A stretch of 64,000 nt of DNA. Origin: Sipunculus nudus. Taxonomy: Eukaryota; Annelida; Sipuncula; Golfingiida; Sipunculidae. Below, in pieces: positions 41,634 through 54,124 of this stretch. Positions within the stretch are counted from its first letter, which is position 1. Each line of letters starts with the position of its first letter. Position numbers and translations under genes: made by a program. The notes under the pieces are model-generated. The model was not told where the DNA came from. It worked only from the letters and a program-made list of their open reading frames with translations, and made no database searches. Location of the stretch: assembly GCA_026874595.1 (NCBI GenBank), contig CM049313.1:11035508-11099507 (forward strand). Reading direction: 5' to 3'.

Positions 41634-44544
41634 TACCCATTACCCAATTAGGACGGGTTGGGAGAGGGGGTGTCCTTTTAAACAGGGACATACACTGTGC
41701 AAAAATCATTTAAGTTGGTGAAAGCCATCAACGATGCATCGACATGCCAACATTTCAGGTTAATGCATCAGATTGTCTTTAGTTGGGTCAACTACGCTGA
41801 CAAAGGTCAGCTGAGGAAGGCAGTTGCCCCCTGTGTCAACTGTGGCTCAGTGCCAGGTGTAGCTACTGACCTTTACCGGGCTGCAATGACTGTACTTAAG
41901 ACCAGTTGTCTAATCTGAAACAGTTGGCGTTTTGCTAGAGATATAAACAGATAAAGACAAAATCTTTGCCTGTCGCCAACAAAGAAAGTTGGCAGTCTGC
42001 CAAGCTGTTTATAGATACAGACAAAATCTTGGTCTGTTGTCAAAAGTGTTTAAACATACTGAAGACTCTGGTTAAATGATTTTTTCATGCTGACATAATC
42101 ATAAGATTTTAATCGAAAATGTTTAGCCTATTGAAAGTAAAACCAGAATACAGGTCTTTCCTTTCGTGCATTTATCTTACACATAAGTTAGATATGGACA
42201 TGAATGATTTACGTTGCCTGTACACCTCTGCTTTTATACCAAGAGAGCCGATTATGTTGCTACAATAAATCTACGAGCTTTGTTTACTTAATTATTTCAC
42301 TGTCCTTTTATTTCAAAAGGTCAAATAATTCAGCCGAAATCATTTAAGTAAACTTTGAACAGAGAGGGACATAAAAGAATTGTTTTTTGTGCAATGTTAC
42401 GGAATTTGAAACAACAGGTTTGCAGAAGAAGACTATTGCAGCCCTCAGTTTGATACTTAGTTTGATACAGACCAGCTTCAGCTTTCCTTGATCAATGTAC
42501 TCGGTCTATTCTTATATAACTGTGACAACCCTACCCAAGGATAATTCTTGTGAATAATTATATCATTCGGCTTGCAGTTTCATCGTTATAGATTTTAAAG
42601 CAGAAACTGAAAAGTGCTAAAATTAAGAAGAGTTTGCCCGTAAAAATGAAGTCGGCCCCACGAAAAGCTCAATCTCACAACATTTGACATGTCACTGATT
42701 TTGGCATAAAATTTTGGGATACTTTTTGCTCCTGCTGCTCCTAAGACTTTAGGACAGGGTGGGAGAGGGGGTGTCCTTTGAAGCCCATTCTGGGCAGGTG
42801 AATATTCAAAATTGTTGACTACCACACGAACACATAAATAATCCTATAAAAAATTTCAGTGATACCTAACCGCTCTAAAGTGCACAGGAATGTGTGATGT
42901 ACTCTCTGGATTTCCAGTTAAAGACCTGCTTTTGGCCACACCTACACACAACTTCCCCATGCAAGGGGACATGATAAGCATGGGACATGATAAGACCTGA
43001 AAGAAACACAGATTGCCTATGATGGAATCCAGGATATTCAACAAGTAACTTAATATCTTGAAAACAAACATTACACACACAAGCAGTTTTTTTTGGAGCT
43101 TCAATATGGCTGCAAGCATTCGGTCAGAAATATCTCCAGAGAAAATATGTTAAATCTTGTACACATGCATATGCCATTTTTCAAGACTTCACATATTTTA
43201 CAGTCTCTGTAAGGAGAATAAAAACAACATCACACGCATAAACCAAATACTTTACAAATAAAGGAATATTATTGTCAGTCAAAAAGTTCCTTCGGAATTT
43301 CTCTGATGTGAAGTGCAATTGAAATTATTTATTGCATTTCAATTAATTTAGCTTGAGTTAAACTTTACGATATAATGCTTTATAATTTCGTTGAAAGGCT
43401 AGACAGTAGGTGAATTAAATAAATTGTGATTTTGTTAATGATCATACAATAAACCACATAAATTGAAAAGTAAAATAAACATTACTGATTCGCTTTTTAT
43501 ATTAAGGAGTTTATTTGTTTAGATCAACTGACTTTTGATTTTCATACTATTAAGGACGTATGGGCTTTATGATAAAAAGGTGTTGTAACGTGGCGCAAAA
43601 TCAATGCTAGGTCACCAAAATTACTCTGTTTTAAGCGACTCCCTTGGAGAGCAACTATTTTATAGGGTCTATTTCAGATTACTTTTTTTTACGCAAATCA
43701 TGCATGTGTATATTTCATTCACTGCCCAGTAAAAGAATGATCGATTCGTTAAAATAAGCACGTCCATAAAAGGTGGGAAAACATTTTAAACTGGTTATCT
43801 TCTTTTCCCAAAGTAGCTGGTCACTATAGCTAATCATTATTCTGTGAAAATGAATCTTATTATATGTCATATACATATGTTTTACGTTGTCTAAGACTGC
43901 TTTCTTGTCAAGTGGTATCATATTTGGGTTTTTTAAAATAAACTGAGATAAATTTATAGGATTATATTTATAAGTGACACATGTCTTTGTTAAATCAAAC
44001 CTTAAACACTGTATGAGGCCCTGTATTTAGTAATCAGCAAAATGCTGGATCAGTAAGCCCACAGACGTTCATGATAGCCAACCAATACATTAAGAATTTC
44101 TTCTGTCAAAGGACTTCAAAATTGAGATGTAACAATCATTTAAGAAATTACGGGATTGATTTGCCTCAAATATTTCATGATGACATAATTAATTGTTTGA
44201 GAATTTTTTTCATTGATTTCCGTTTTAGTGGAAACCATACGTGGAACCATTTTGTTTGCTTATTCTAGAATTTGAGTAAATATACTTAGAAAAAAATGTT
44301 TAAAAATTCTGGGCATAACCACTCTTGCCAAAAAAAAAAAATAAAATAAAATAAAAAACGCCTACATAACATAGTCTATGCGGTTAAAAGTTTATGCATG
44401 TTTCCTTTCATTTTTCAATAATAGTGGTTCATTATGTACGTTTTGAAAACCATCTAGTCTTTATGACAAATTTGTCTTACACATTAATTCATTCACTCAG
44501 TTGGTCCGTCATTCAGTTTTCGTTTCATTCATTTATTGTTCAGG

Positions 44545-44955
44545 CGTTAAGATAAATCTTAAAATGAACATTCAAATATACTATTGCACGTTTCATTTTT
44601 CTGTAATATAAAATAATGAAATGTTTATTCCGATTATTGCTGTTCACTAATTAATAAAGAGGTTCACCATTGACCTGTTCTAAATAGCGGAAAGACCTAA
44701 TTGTAAATTAATATAATATAAAAAAATGGGTTTTAAAAGACGAAACAATTTTTAATATATCTAAATGTTTGGCTGTAAGATAAATCTTAAAATTAACATT
44801 CAAATATATTTTTGCACGTAACATTTTCTTGTAATATAAAATATATACCATTGTCCTGTAATAGCGGAAAGACCTAATTGTAAATTAATATAATATAAAA
44901 AACTAGGTTTAAAAAGTAAATACATTTTAATATATCTTAATGTTTGGCGGTAAAG
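44545..44955 (+). repeat. Tandem duplication, two ~200-bp units
   Basis: agataaatcttaaaat(g/t)aac ... gcggaaagacctaattgtaa ... ttttaatatatct(t)aa occurs at about 44549-44770 and again at 44778-44950; the second copy lacks about 40 bp in the middle. Confidence 0.85.
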
Positions 44956-45764
44956 TGTTCACATCCCTTACCTTTTCCAGTGAATTAACTATTTAATTAT
45001 AATATACACTGTTCAAAAGTTATTAAGCATTCCTTATTATAAAACGAGTGTCCATAAAAAATTTAAATGCGGCTTTTTGTGGCATTATGGTAAATGAAAT
45101 TATCTATATTTCCCTTTCCTGGGATTCCTTTAGACTTTTTTTTATATCAGCCTGGGTACCTTAGAGGAATGCATGGTAGCAAATAATTTTGTCTCAATTT
45201 GTTCCTATATTACTGAACTACGAGCTGAGTTTTTTTTATATTTAATGCAACAGGAGGAGTCGTTTCAAAGAGATCCAAAGGGGCAGTATAAAAAATGTAG
45301 TAAAATAAAATAAATATAAATATAATATAAAATGGTGAGTAAATAATTTTCATTAACTATAGGTCCATACATACATAATGAGAGAGAGAGAGAGCGAGTG
45401 AATATGCATAATGTAGCAATGTTCTAATATTTCAAAATTATCTATTGCTTTTTCTTATATCCAATAACATTATTATATTTAAGCTTAAATTTACACCAGA
45501 ACAAAAGTGTAACGATATACTAAACATTTGCTATATCAGTACATTTTTATTTCAGACAAAATCGTTTCCAAGGTCCAAATATCTATTATATTAAAGAACA
45601 GGCAAACAAAACTGACATAGTGTATGAAAGGCAAACAAATACATTTAGCCTTGAATTTGAAACGTCAGTCAAGTGGTTATATACTATTCAGACATCAAAC
45701 TAACTGAAAACTATTTAATAAATATAAATATACTGAAACGTCCTTAACAATAATGGTCAAGTGT

Positions 45765-45845
45765 GTTATCATGGAAGCATTACGCCTGATGTATATCCCA
45801 TCGCACAGGTTCGCATTACAACTGTAGGCCTTGTTTTTTTTAATG
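45765..45845 (+). repeat. Dispersed repeat shared with 35.74-35.83 kb
   Basis: gaagcattacgcctgatgta ... cgcacaggttcgcattacaa matches 35741-35825 in the same orientation. Confidence 0.7.
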
Positions 45846-45935
45846 AAATCCTTATTCTCGTATATTTGGAGGATATACTTTGCTAGATTTTTCAATATTT
45901 TAATAATATAAGGTGAAAAAAGTTGACCTCTTGAC

Positions 45936-46509
45936 ATCTGTAATGATCTATTCAAACTACAATAACGCGATTGCTGGTGGGCGATATTAGGTGATTTTAC
46001 TCTTTTTATCACCCACTATCACTTCAAAATCCTGAAAACTAGTAATTTCGCTGAAAATATGCCATATCAGTGTTATTTTGCATACAGATATGTTAGGCAA
46101 TCAAAACATTTAAATTAAATATTTATTTTGCAAAATATATTTATACCCAAAAGAAAAATGGCGTTTTTTTATTATTTTGAATACAAAATGGATCAATATT
46201 TTAATATTTACCTCATTTAATTCATAAAAATTTGTTTGGGTATATGTAGAAAGTTATTTTTAGCCATTTTAACAGCACTTGGTAAACATAATGTGGACAA
46301 AACCGATCACGAACCAAATAATTAACAAAAATTAAATTGTTTTTAAAAAATGCACATAATTTAAAGATGGCCGCCAAAAAGACATTTAGCTGGGCATGCT
46401 GCACGTCCATCACAAGTTTTCATACAGTTCAGATGCCGTAGTCACTGAAATACATAATGGCATTTAGTCACCCTATTTTGTAGTCAAAACTGTTCTGGCT
46501 CATGAACTA
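45936..46509 (-). repeat. Long inverted repeat, right arm
   Basis: Inverted partner of 41048-41633. Outer ends share tggctcatg(a/g)act and inner ends share atctgtaatga. No terminal transposon motif or clear target duplication was seen, so either a foldback-type element or two opposite insertions of one repeat is possible. Confidence 0.9.
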
Positions 46510-47972
46510 TATCATTAGGCTTCGATTCATGAATTTAGCAGAAAAGAATATATGTAAATTCACAAATCCAAGTGTATATCTCATCTCTACTATCACCGTC
46601 GTCCTTTCCTGTGCCTTGCACGAGTCAGCTGTAAATCGCATAACCCATGAGAGACATGCGGTCAGAAGCTCAACAAACCGGTGGTCGGATTTACCGAAAT
46701 ACCGCGTTAAAATGTTCACACATGATAGGTGTTGCTAAAAACTATACAGACATATTTGATCTTGTTTGGGTTACAGCGTGAACGGCCTTCTGTAGGTACA
46801 AATGACTTATAGGTACAAATGAATGCGAGAGTACGAATTTGCATTTTTGCACATTTAAGCTAATTTGCTAAGTAAAATACACATGAAATAACTCATAACA
46901 GTTTTCGTTAATTATATGTGTAAACATAAAAATAAACAAATCCTCCCGTTACTTAATTATGCAGCACTTAACATAACCCCATAATGATAATAATAACAAT
47001 AATAATAGTAATTATAGTAAAAGTTATAATACCAGGGCTTTAAATACAGAAAAATTCAAGTGTCCGGGACGCTCATGGCAAAATGCTAGAGGGTCCCATC
47101 TGATTTTGCTTCGTCCTAATGGGGAGATAAAAAGTGAAATGAGATAGTTTTTGTATTTTATGTCATTACTTGATTAAAGTAAATTGTCAGGGTAAGTTGT
47201 CAGCGCAGAGTTCACATAATATTCATGCAGTGACTTCTACAAGGGCAATTAGTAAGAAATACGCGCGTCCAAGCGTCCGAAAGAGATCTCGAGGGTCAAA
47301 GATGCTTACCCCAACGTTCCTGAAAACCCTGTAATAATAATAATAAAATAATAACAATATATAATAGTACATAATAATAATATATAATAATTATAATTAT
47401 AAAAAAATAATAATAAATATAATAATGATAATAATATATAATAATAGTAAAAATCATAATTATGATGTCATTATTTTTAAGCACAAAGTCCTAGGTTTCA
47501 GGGATGCAACTTACATGTCATACCTCCGTCACCTCAAAAAAAGTCATAATGTATATAAATAATGTAATTTTTGTATTCATAAAAGTATAACTGAAATTAA
47601 TTTTATGTTGTTCATAATTATGCACCACTTCAAGAATAGTAAAACATTTATGTATCATTCATGTAAATGGCAAAATGTTCATTTAGTATAGACTATATAG
47701 TACAATTAGTTTAAAAGAGGGGAAAATTCGCGCGCGGTCAACAATTTATTAACTTGATGTGGCCTAAACTTTTTATATGCTTAGATTTCAGGAGCCAAGT
47801 GGTGTGATAAGGGAATGTGAAGGTATCTTGTGCATAAAAAAAGGCCAGACCTTTCAGGGTAGACTGGATAGTTGTTTGTAATAATTTTGCTAAAGTGCAC
47901 GTTGCACGTGCTCGTTAAAGTAACGACAGCTGCTTCGTTCCCTAGACTGTTAAAAGATATAGAATGCAGGTG

Positions 47973-48036
<64 letters not shown>

Positions 48037-48284
48037 GCATTATTACATCATATATACAGTTAAATATTAGTGTTATCAGGCCTGATCAACGCGTGCCCTG
48101 TGCACACAGTTTGCTTTTTTTATAATGATATATATAATATTAAATTAATAGCATATATTATTTATAACATATATTTTTTATTATGTAATAATATGTGTAT
48201 ATATTAATTTTAATTTATCAATAGAGAATTTTATTTATATATATAAACATATTTCTTTTAGGTGATATTATTTGTCATTATGTG

Positions 48285-48333
<49 letters not shown>

Positions 48334-48338
48334 TATAA

Positions 48339-48373
<35 letters not shown>

Positions 48374-48690
48374 AAGGCTAGTGTCTTGTTTTATTTTTAA
48401 TGTTTAAATGTAACAGAATTTAATAAAACTTGATGCGACATTTCAACTTCTTTTTTATTTTTGTTTTATTTTTGTAAAATTTTGCGACATGACCATGTCA
48501 TATTAAACAAAACACAACATGCCAAAAATGGCCTGCAACAAAAACCAGTATTTGTTTTTGTGAATATTGCTCTGTGTCTAATAAAATTCAGATAGGGTTA
48601 TTTATATAACTTCAATAAATTTTATATTTTAAAATATATGGTCTGAATTTTTTCCTTAACTGCAAGTTATCAATAATTTTTCAATAATAC
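46510..48690. other. AT-rich intergenic DNA with microsatellites
   Basis: No gene seen. Holds imperfect (TAA)n/(TAATAATA)n tracts at 46983-47035 and 47330-47460, a (TA)n tract at 47975-48032 and another at 48290-48373. Confidence 0.6.
47963..48041. repeat. (TA)n flanked by AATGCAGGT / ACCTGCATT arms
   Basis: A 9-bp perfect inverted repeat (47963-47971 and 48033-48041) brackets a TA tract, so the block could extrude as a cruciform. Confidence 0.8.
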
Positions 48691-48930
48691 TCTCCCATCG
48701 TTAGGAGGGAGGACGACAAAAATGATCCCTTTCCGACCATCCGTCCGTCTGCCCTTCGTCCGTCCGACCATATTCTTTAACCAAATATCTCTAAAACCAT
48801 CCTGCTCTCTTAACAAAATGTTACAGACATACTCAGCACATGACTGACACGTGATCATAATCTGCAGGTGGCACACCCTCTGTTTAGAAATGTTCATGCG
48901 TTCAAAATGGTATTTTTTCACTTTCCTTCA
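48690..48930 (+). repeat. Dispersed repeat shared with 20.7-21.0 kb
   Basis: gttaggagggaggacgacaa, ccgtccgtctgcc, gacacgtgatcataatctgc and aggtggcaca match the order of words at 20735-20975, diverged, same orientation. Confidence 0.6.
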
Positions 48931-48984
48931 CAAAATTCAATAAATAAGAACACATTAGCCTTCAAATCGTATGCAAAGATTCCC

Positions 48985-49165
48985 TGGGGATGGAATAACT
49001 CAGCGGCGGTGTTCAGTGTACCGGAGACCCGGACAGACTATTTAAGAAATTCATATAAAAATTCATGGGTCCCAAATTATGTAATAGTCTACCAACAGAA
49101 ACAGAAGAAGCCATTTCCCTATATATATTTAAGAAACGAACTTGATATCCAGAAGACACAGAAGT
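48985..49165 (+). pseudogene. Decayed LINE reverse-transcriptase C-terminus
   Basis: One frame reads VFSVPETRTDYLRNSYKNS and then, after a frameshift, another reads SLPTETEEAISLYIFKKRT. Together they follow the usual 3' end of CR1/L2-type LINE ORF2 (p.TRT.YLRNSF..S, WN.LP, F...L). Too short and shifted to be functional. Confidence 0.6.
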
Positions 49166-49613
49166 GGACCAAGGGGATGTCAATGTTATTAATAATTCTG
49201 AAACAGGTTAAACATTACCAAATGCAAATTCAAAACAAAGTACCGCCTATCACTGTTTTATTATATCATTTATAAGACTTCACATATTGCAATGTGCAAC
49301 CATATACTTAAGATATAGATTACAGAACACATGCATTATTCTACACATTAAAAAACAGGATTGTCAATGACTTTAAGTGTCTAAATGCCATTATTAAACC
49401 TGAAATCAAAATGTGTCAACAAGTACTTATCAGAATCTAATATTTTATTTCACTTAAAATAATAAAATAACAAAAAATTAAATATTATAAATTTCTAATA
49501 TGTGGAGCATGATATTGACTGATTGAATATGTAGCAAGACCTGAAAATATATTTTGTAATAAATAAAAAATACAAAATTTATCTACAGGCAAATATGTAA
49601 TTTTATAATATAT

Positions 49614-49658
<45 letters not shown>

Positions 49659-50500
49659 TTAAAAAATAAATACACGTCATTGCATTTTTTTTTTGTTATC
49701 TGACAAAATTAGGGGTAAATGGTGATGCAATTTAGAATTGTAAATCAACATTTATAATAAGATAGATATGTTATACTGCAAATGTATACAATTTATCAAT
49801 TTGAAAATCCTTGAAAATAATTAAGAAATAAATTTCCCCCTGTAAACACTGTTTCATATCCTGTGTATATGCAGAGGTGTTATAACTCCCACCATTAACA
49901 CGCCCCCCCCCCCCCCTCCCCGTCATTAAGCCCTTACACCTGTGCACTTGCCCAATGGTTTTATAGCAACTGAAAAAGTATTTAATACATAAGAGGAAAA
50001 TAGTGTAATTAAAAAAATAATATCTATTTGAAACATATGTTCTTGCCTCAGCAGAATGCATGGTACATAAAGTGATCAGCTCTGTCTGTCCATCTCTATT
50101 TGTCATGAAATATATCATAATTATGAATAAACTTTTTCCTATGAGCACTATTGAATGCGCCTCTCTCTCTCTCTTTCTCTCTCTCTTCCCCCCCCCCCCC
50201 CTTCTCCCTCCCTCCCGCTTCCAAATGACAGGCACAATAAATAAGATGAATCTGGAAACAGCCTTACAATTGAGGAAAATCATTTAAAAAAACACTTGGT
50301 GGTGGTGGTTGTGGGGGGGGGGGGGGGGGGGGTTAGGACTGATATGAAAATAACTGCACACCTGTGACCCCTGCTCCCCAAGTGTCTGCTTACAAATCAG
50401 GCAAGCAGAGAGAACTGTACTGAATGACCTCCAGTGACCAAAGTGTGCTGCTTGACAATGTAAGTGAATACAATAAAAGCCTAAAAAATCCATAACTTGC
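49166..50500. other. Intergenic, low-complexity tracts, no gene
   Basis: Contains (TA)n at 49610-49657, C14 at 49903-49916, (CT)n plus C14 at 50159-50201 and G20 at 50313-50332. A long minus-strand frame here (49771-50283) is driven by these tracts. Confidence 0.6.
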
Positions 50501-51110
50501 CTAAATTTGGAGCTTTTATTTTCTAACTTCAGAGTTTTAAAAATTAAACGCCGTGGCCAAAGTTTGGCAAAATTTAAGGTACCGATTTTATAATTATGCT
50601 AATAAAATTAAAAATTCGCAAAATTCAGTTCTAATTTTGGAAATACAATTTAATCTTAATTAAATAAAGTTGCATCCCTGAAAAACAGTCTTTAGCTTCA
50701 ACAATTAAGTGAGTTAATATATTTCCTAATTATTTTACAAACTGCATTATGTTCGTTCCAATAACTTCAAGAAATTACACAATACTGACCTAATTTTTGG
50801 ATATGCATAGGAAATATATAGAGAATTATATATATCAAATATGATCTAAATCAGAAAAGTAGTTTTGATATTAGGCATAGTATAACTATGGGGTTTGAAT
50901 GGAAAATTGAGGGTTTTCCCTAATATATCGAAGGAACGAAGTCGTAGTGACTCAATTGCTGGTATGGTAGAAGATTTTTGGAACAACTAAGTGTATGCCG
51001 AATTTCGGATACGAATACTTCCAACGGTTTCAAAACGTGCCAGTTAAACGGACGGACGGACAAAGGACCATCAGTTTAGGTCAGTTGTCTTTTAGTCAGC
51101 TGAGATAAAG
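50500..51110 (+). repeat. Dispersed element family X, copy 1
   Basis: Shares with 61930-62540, 62600-62860 and 63585-64000: gtttggcaaaatttaaggta, ttcagttctaattttgg, attaaataaagttgcatccc, gcattatgttcg/tttggg, caatactgac and, at the end, gtatgccg. Same orientation in all copies. Ends with acggacggacggacaaagga. No ORF; family not recognised. Confidence 0.8.
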
Positions 51111-51399
51111 TTGATTTAACCTTAATTGGCCTCTTAATATTCATTTTATTGTTAGAAAAAATAAAATACAGAATATTATAGTAGAAACAGTTTTTTAAAG
51201 GAGATGACGTATGCCCTTGGGCTGATAAATTTTAAGACACTTAGAAAGACTTAAGTGAAGGATATTCTAAATATTCTGTTCTATTCTAAAGGGTATTGCG
51301 TGAATTAATAAAAACAATTAAAAAAATAATAACCTCTTAAAGAGAGTCCGTCCCTCTATAAATTTCTTGAAAACATTCTCTTGTATAGATGCAAGACTT

Positions 51400-53419
51400 T
51401 TATCAGTCTATATGCGAGAGAGTTCCCTGAGGAAATACAGTTTGCATTTCAAAGGGTATTAAGTGCCTTTTACCCATTTTGTTTGAAGGAATGTGTGAGC
51501 CGTTTTATGGAACGTGACTAAAGATTATATGTTATTTCCTCGACATTAGCCAGGTATATGACCTGGTGTGGCATGCTGGGGTATGACTGGCGCCAGATCG
51601 GCCCTCTGACATTATTGCCAGCTTACTGGCTTGCCTGAGTGCCTGGACATCTAACTCCGAGGATCGCATTACAAGGCCCCATGAGGATGCAAATATTTTC
51701 GTCTTTTTTGACAACGCCTCATTGCTTACAAGTATCGTGTCACTTCAAATAAACCCACTAGACCTTTTAATAAGTTTCTTATCTCTCCAACGACACTTAC
51801 CATGTGTGTGAAATATTCCGTTATAACCCAATATATTCGTATATTGTTCTGCAAGTACGGGAGATTTCTGCCTGCGGTCTTCCTGCTGGCTGTATGCGGA
51901 GATACGCCCTGAGTCGTGTTTGTCACGGCTAGGGTATGACTAAACTTTATGACTTTGGGATACAGGATAGAGCCTAAAGGATGCTTTATGACACCTTAAG
52001 ACCTTCAAAGATTTAGAGAGTTGGGTGAGGTATCACGGACTATATATAGCTAATGGTTCTCTGTGAAGCAATCAGCAAGGCAGGGTGGTGTGATATCCCC
52101 ATGGATGTACATGTTGTTTATTGACGAGCTTCTTGTTAAATTGAGGAATTCCAGTCATGAGGCACACACTGAAGATGTTTATACAGGTAATTGTAGCCAG
52201 GGACGAAAATTGCCCTCCTGTCCTCTTCACCATGGTTACATCCCATGATTGATAGCTACTCAGGACAGTAGAGGTATTACATATTTAAATCTAATAAACT
52301 AATATTTTCACGTTTGGGGAAAGAAGTCAATGTAAATTGGCAAACGGTGATGGCGTATTGGTAGCCATGATATTAAGCAAGCCAGATCTGTTAAACATTT
52401 GGGGATCAGGTTAAACTCCCATATATCTTCGAAGTGTCGTTCAAGCCTGTCGTTGGGGGTGGGGGGATGGGGGTGGGGGGATGGGGGGGGGGGTGGGGGG
52501 GCGGGGAAGGTGCCTTTCAATCGCTCATGGGAGCAGGATTCAAGCTTATAAAACTTAATCCATTAACTGATGTAAGGGCATTTATGATGCAGAATAATGG
52601 AGTCAGCTAAACACAAATTACATGTCCCAACTAGAACGAATGGTAAGATTTTGTATCAAAATCAATCCAGGGTCTCCACAGGAGCACCCGCTCCGACATT
52701 GCATTAAGTCTTATGGGAATGCCCCTTATCAAAGCTATCCTTGACTGAATAAAGATTATGTTCTTACGAGGCTACATAGTCTTCCACATGATAGTCGTGT
52801 AAAGCGAGCCTTTGTAAACAGAATCACTAGCTATACTCACAGAGGGTAGAGGGCAAAGGCAATGTCACTGATATATGTGTAGTATTTTAACCCAATATGA
52901 GTTATCAGGATATTTTCAAACCGCAATGTACAATGAAGCACTTCCAACAAAGCGTGCTTGGTCAAATTTATTTACTGAAGCGATAATTAACCGTGAACAA
53001 AGACAGTATGATCAAGATTAAATGTTGCGGATGACCTTGATATGTTTCAAATGGTGAAACCGAATATGTTTTCAACATTGCTCCTGTGGCAAGCTGCAAT
53101 GTGTATCTCACTATCTTTGTGTCAGTTCACTTTTCTTACACTCTTGTTAGCATACGTTGATAAAGTCGGTGCTGCAACACCAGCGTATCTGTGTCACTTC
53201 TGTGGTAATACTTTTGAAAATGCGGTAGAGCATGTTTATATCTTTTGTGGTTATACTCAAGACGAGAGAGAAAACCAACGGTCATTTATTTCAGACGAAC
53301 TCCCAGTAGAGGTTGGGGTATTTCTGCAGACCCGTGACGATTTGACATTCCTATCATGTCTTATCGGAAATGTTGATACTTCAGTACCATCAGATGAACA
53401 TATACTATTTTTACATTGA
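51400..53419 (+). pseudogene. Decayed non-LTR retrotransposon (LINE) reverse transcriptase
   Basis: Read across several frames: motif A FLDISQVYDLVWH at 51536-51574, motif B KQSARQGGVISPWMY near 52066-52110, a VKHLGIRLNSH-like stretch near 52390 (broken), and a C-terminal Cys/His cluster (CHFCGNTFENAVEHVYIFC) inside an intact 125-codon frame at 53042-53419. The YADD active-site region is not found, and frameshifts and stops separate the parts, so the copy is dead. A G-rich tract interrupts it at 52455-52505. Confidence 0.8.
52455..52505 (+). repeat. G-rich tract with quadruplex potential
   Basis: Several runs of 5 to 12 G separated by single T, AT or C. Satisfies the four-run rule for a DNA G-quadruplex many times over. 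Confidence 0.85.
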
Positions 53420-54124
53420 GTGTTTCATTCTTCTGTAGCGTAATACGAGTTATTATGGCCTCATGGCCGAGTTAATTAAATTATCTGTTACAGAGATGGT
53501 AGATGGGGACTCGTATTGAAGACATGGGTAGGCCTAGTATTAAATTCACACTACAGAATATATATTGATAGTTGAAGATACATGGCTGGTTAAATTTGGA
53601 ATATGTCCAGGTATAGATCTAGGTAATAAATTATCTTGTCGGTGATATCGTATATGTCTATATGTCTCCCGGGTATGTAGTGGAATACTAGTTAGAACGG
53701 GTTATACATATATGATTAAGTGATTCACTTTGTCAATGTTCACGTATATCGATGTCGTATAAGGGCGTACATGTAAGTATGTGTTCAGTTGTTGAATAGT
53801 TACCCGTTATTTTTTTTTCTCTCTCTTTTGTATATTTTCATTATATGTGGCCTTTTAAGCTGTAATTGTAATACTCTTGATTGTAACTCTTCAGTAACTA
53901 CCCCCCCCCCCCCCTCCGACCATACACGTGCCTGTCAGCTGTCCAGTTCCCTGGCCCCTTTCTGACACGATATATAATGAAGGAAAGTACATGTGCACGC
54001 TCGATGTATATGTAACCTTCGTCGATATCATCCTCATAAATTTAAAAATTGTCTTGTTTTTTTTTTTTTTTGCACACATTGCTTATTTAGCACATTATAA
54101 ATCATATTGGAATTTGTTAACATG
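53420..54124. other. LINE 3' flank and intergenic DNA, no gene
   Basis: Probably the 3' untranslated part of the LINE fragment, then AT-rich DNA with a C14 tract at 53901-53914. Confidence 0.5.

Larger units (their letters stand above)
41634..45935. other. 4.3-kb spacer between the inverted arms
   Basis: No gene recognised. Contains two copies of a gggttgggagagggggtgtc-like word (41656 and 42758), a tandem duplication at 44545-44950, a (GA)n tract at 45380 and the repeat copy at 45765-45845. Short frames (for example 41697-41918) show no family resemblance. Confidence 0.55.

Noticed and set aside
41697-41918. 73-codon plus-strand frame between the inverted arms
   Set aside because: No family resemblance or codon signal; too short to support as a transposon protein.
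47296-48063. Tyr/Ile-rich frames
   Set aside because: Translations of (TA)n and (TAA)n microsatellites.
49771-50283. 170-codon minus-strand frame
   Set aside because: Created by CT, C and G homopolymer tracts (Arg/Gly/Glu low complexity); no family resemblance.
52308-52520. Poly-proline minus-strand frame
   Set aside because: Translation of the G-rich tract at 52455-52505.
53042-53419. Independent gene with a Cys/His zinc cluster
   Set aside because: The Cys/His pattern and the upstream RT motifs show it is the C-terminal end of a dead LINE ORF.
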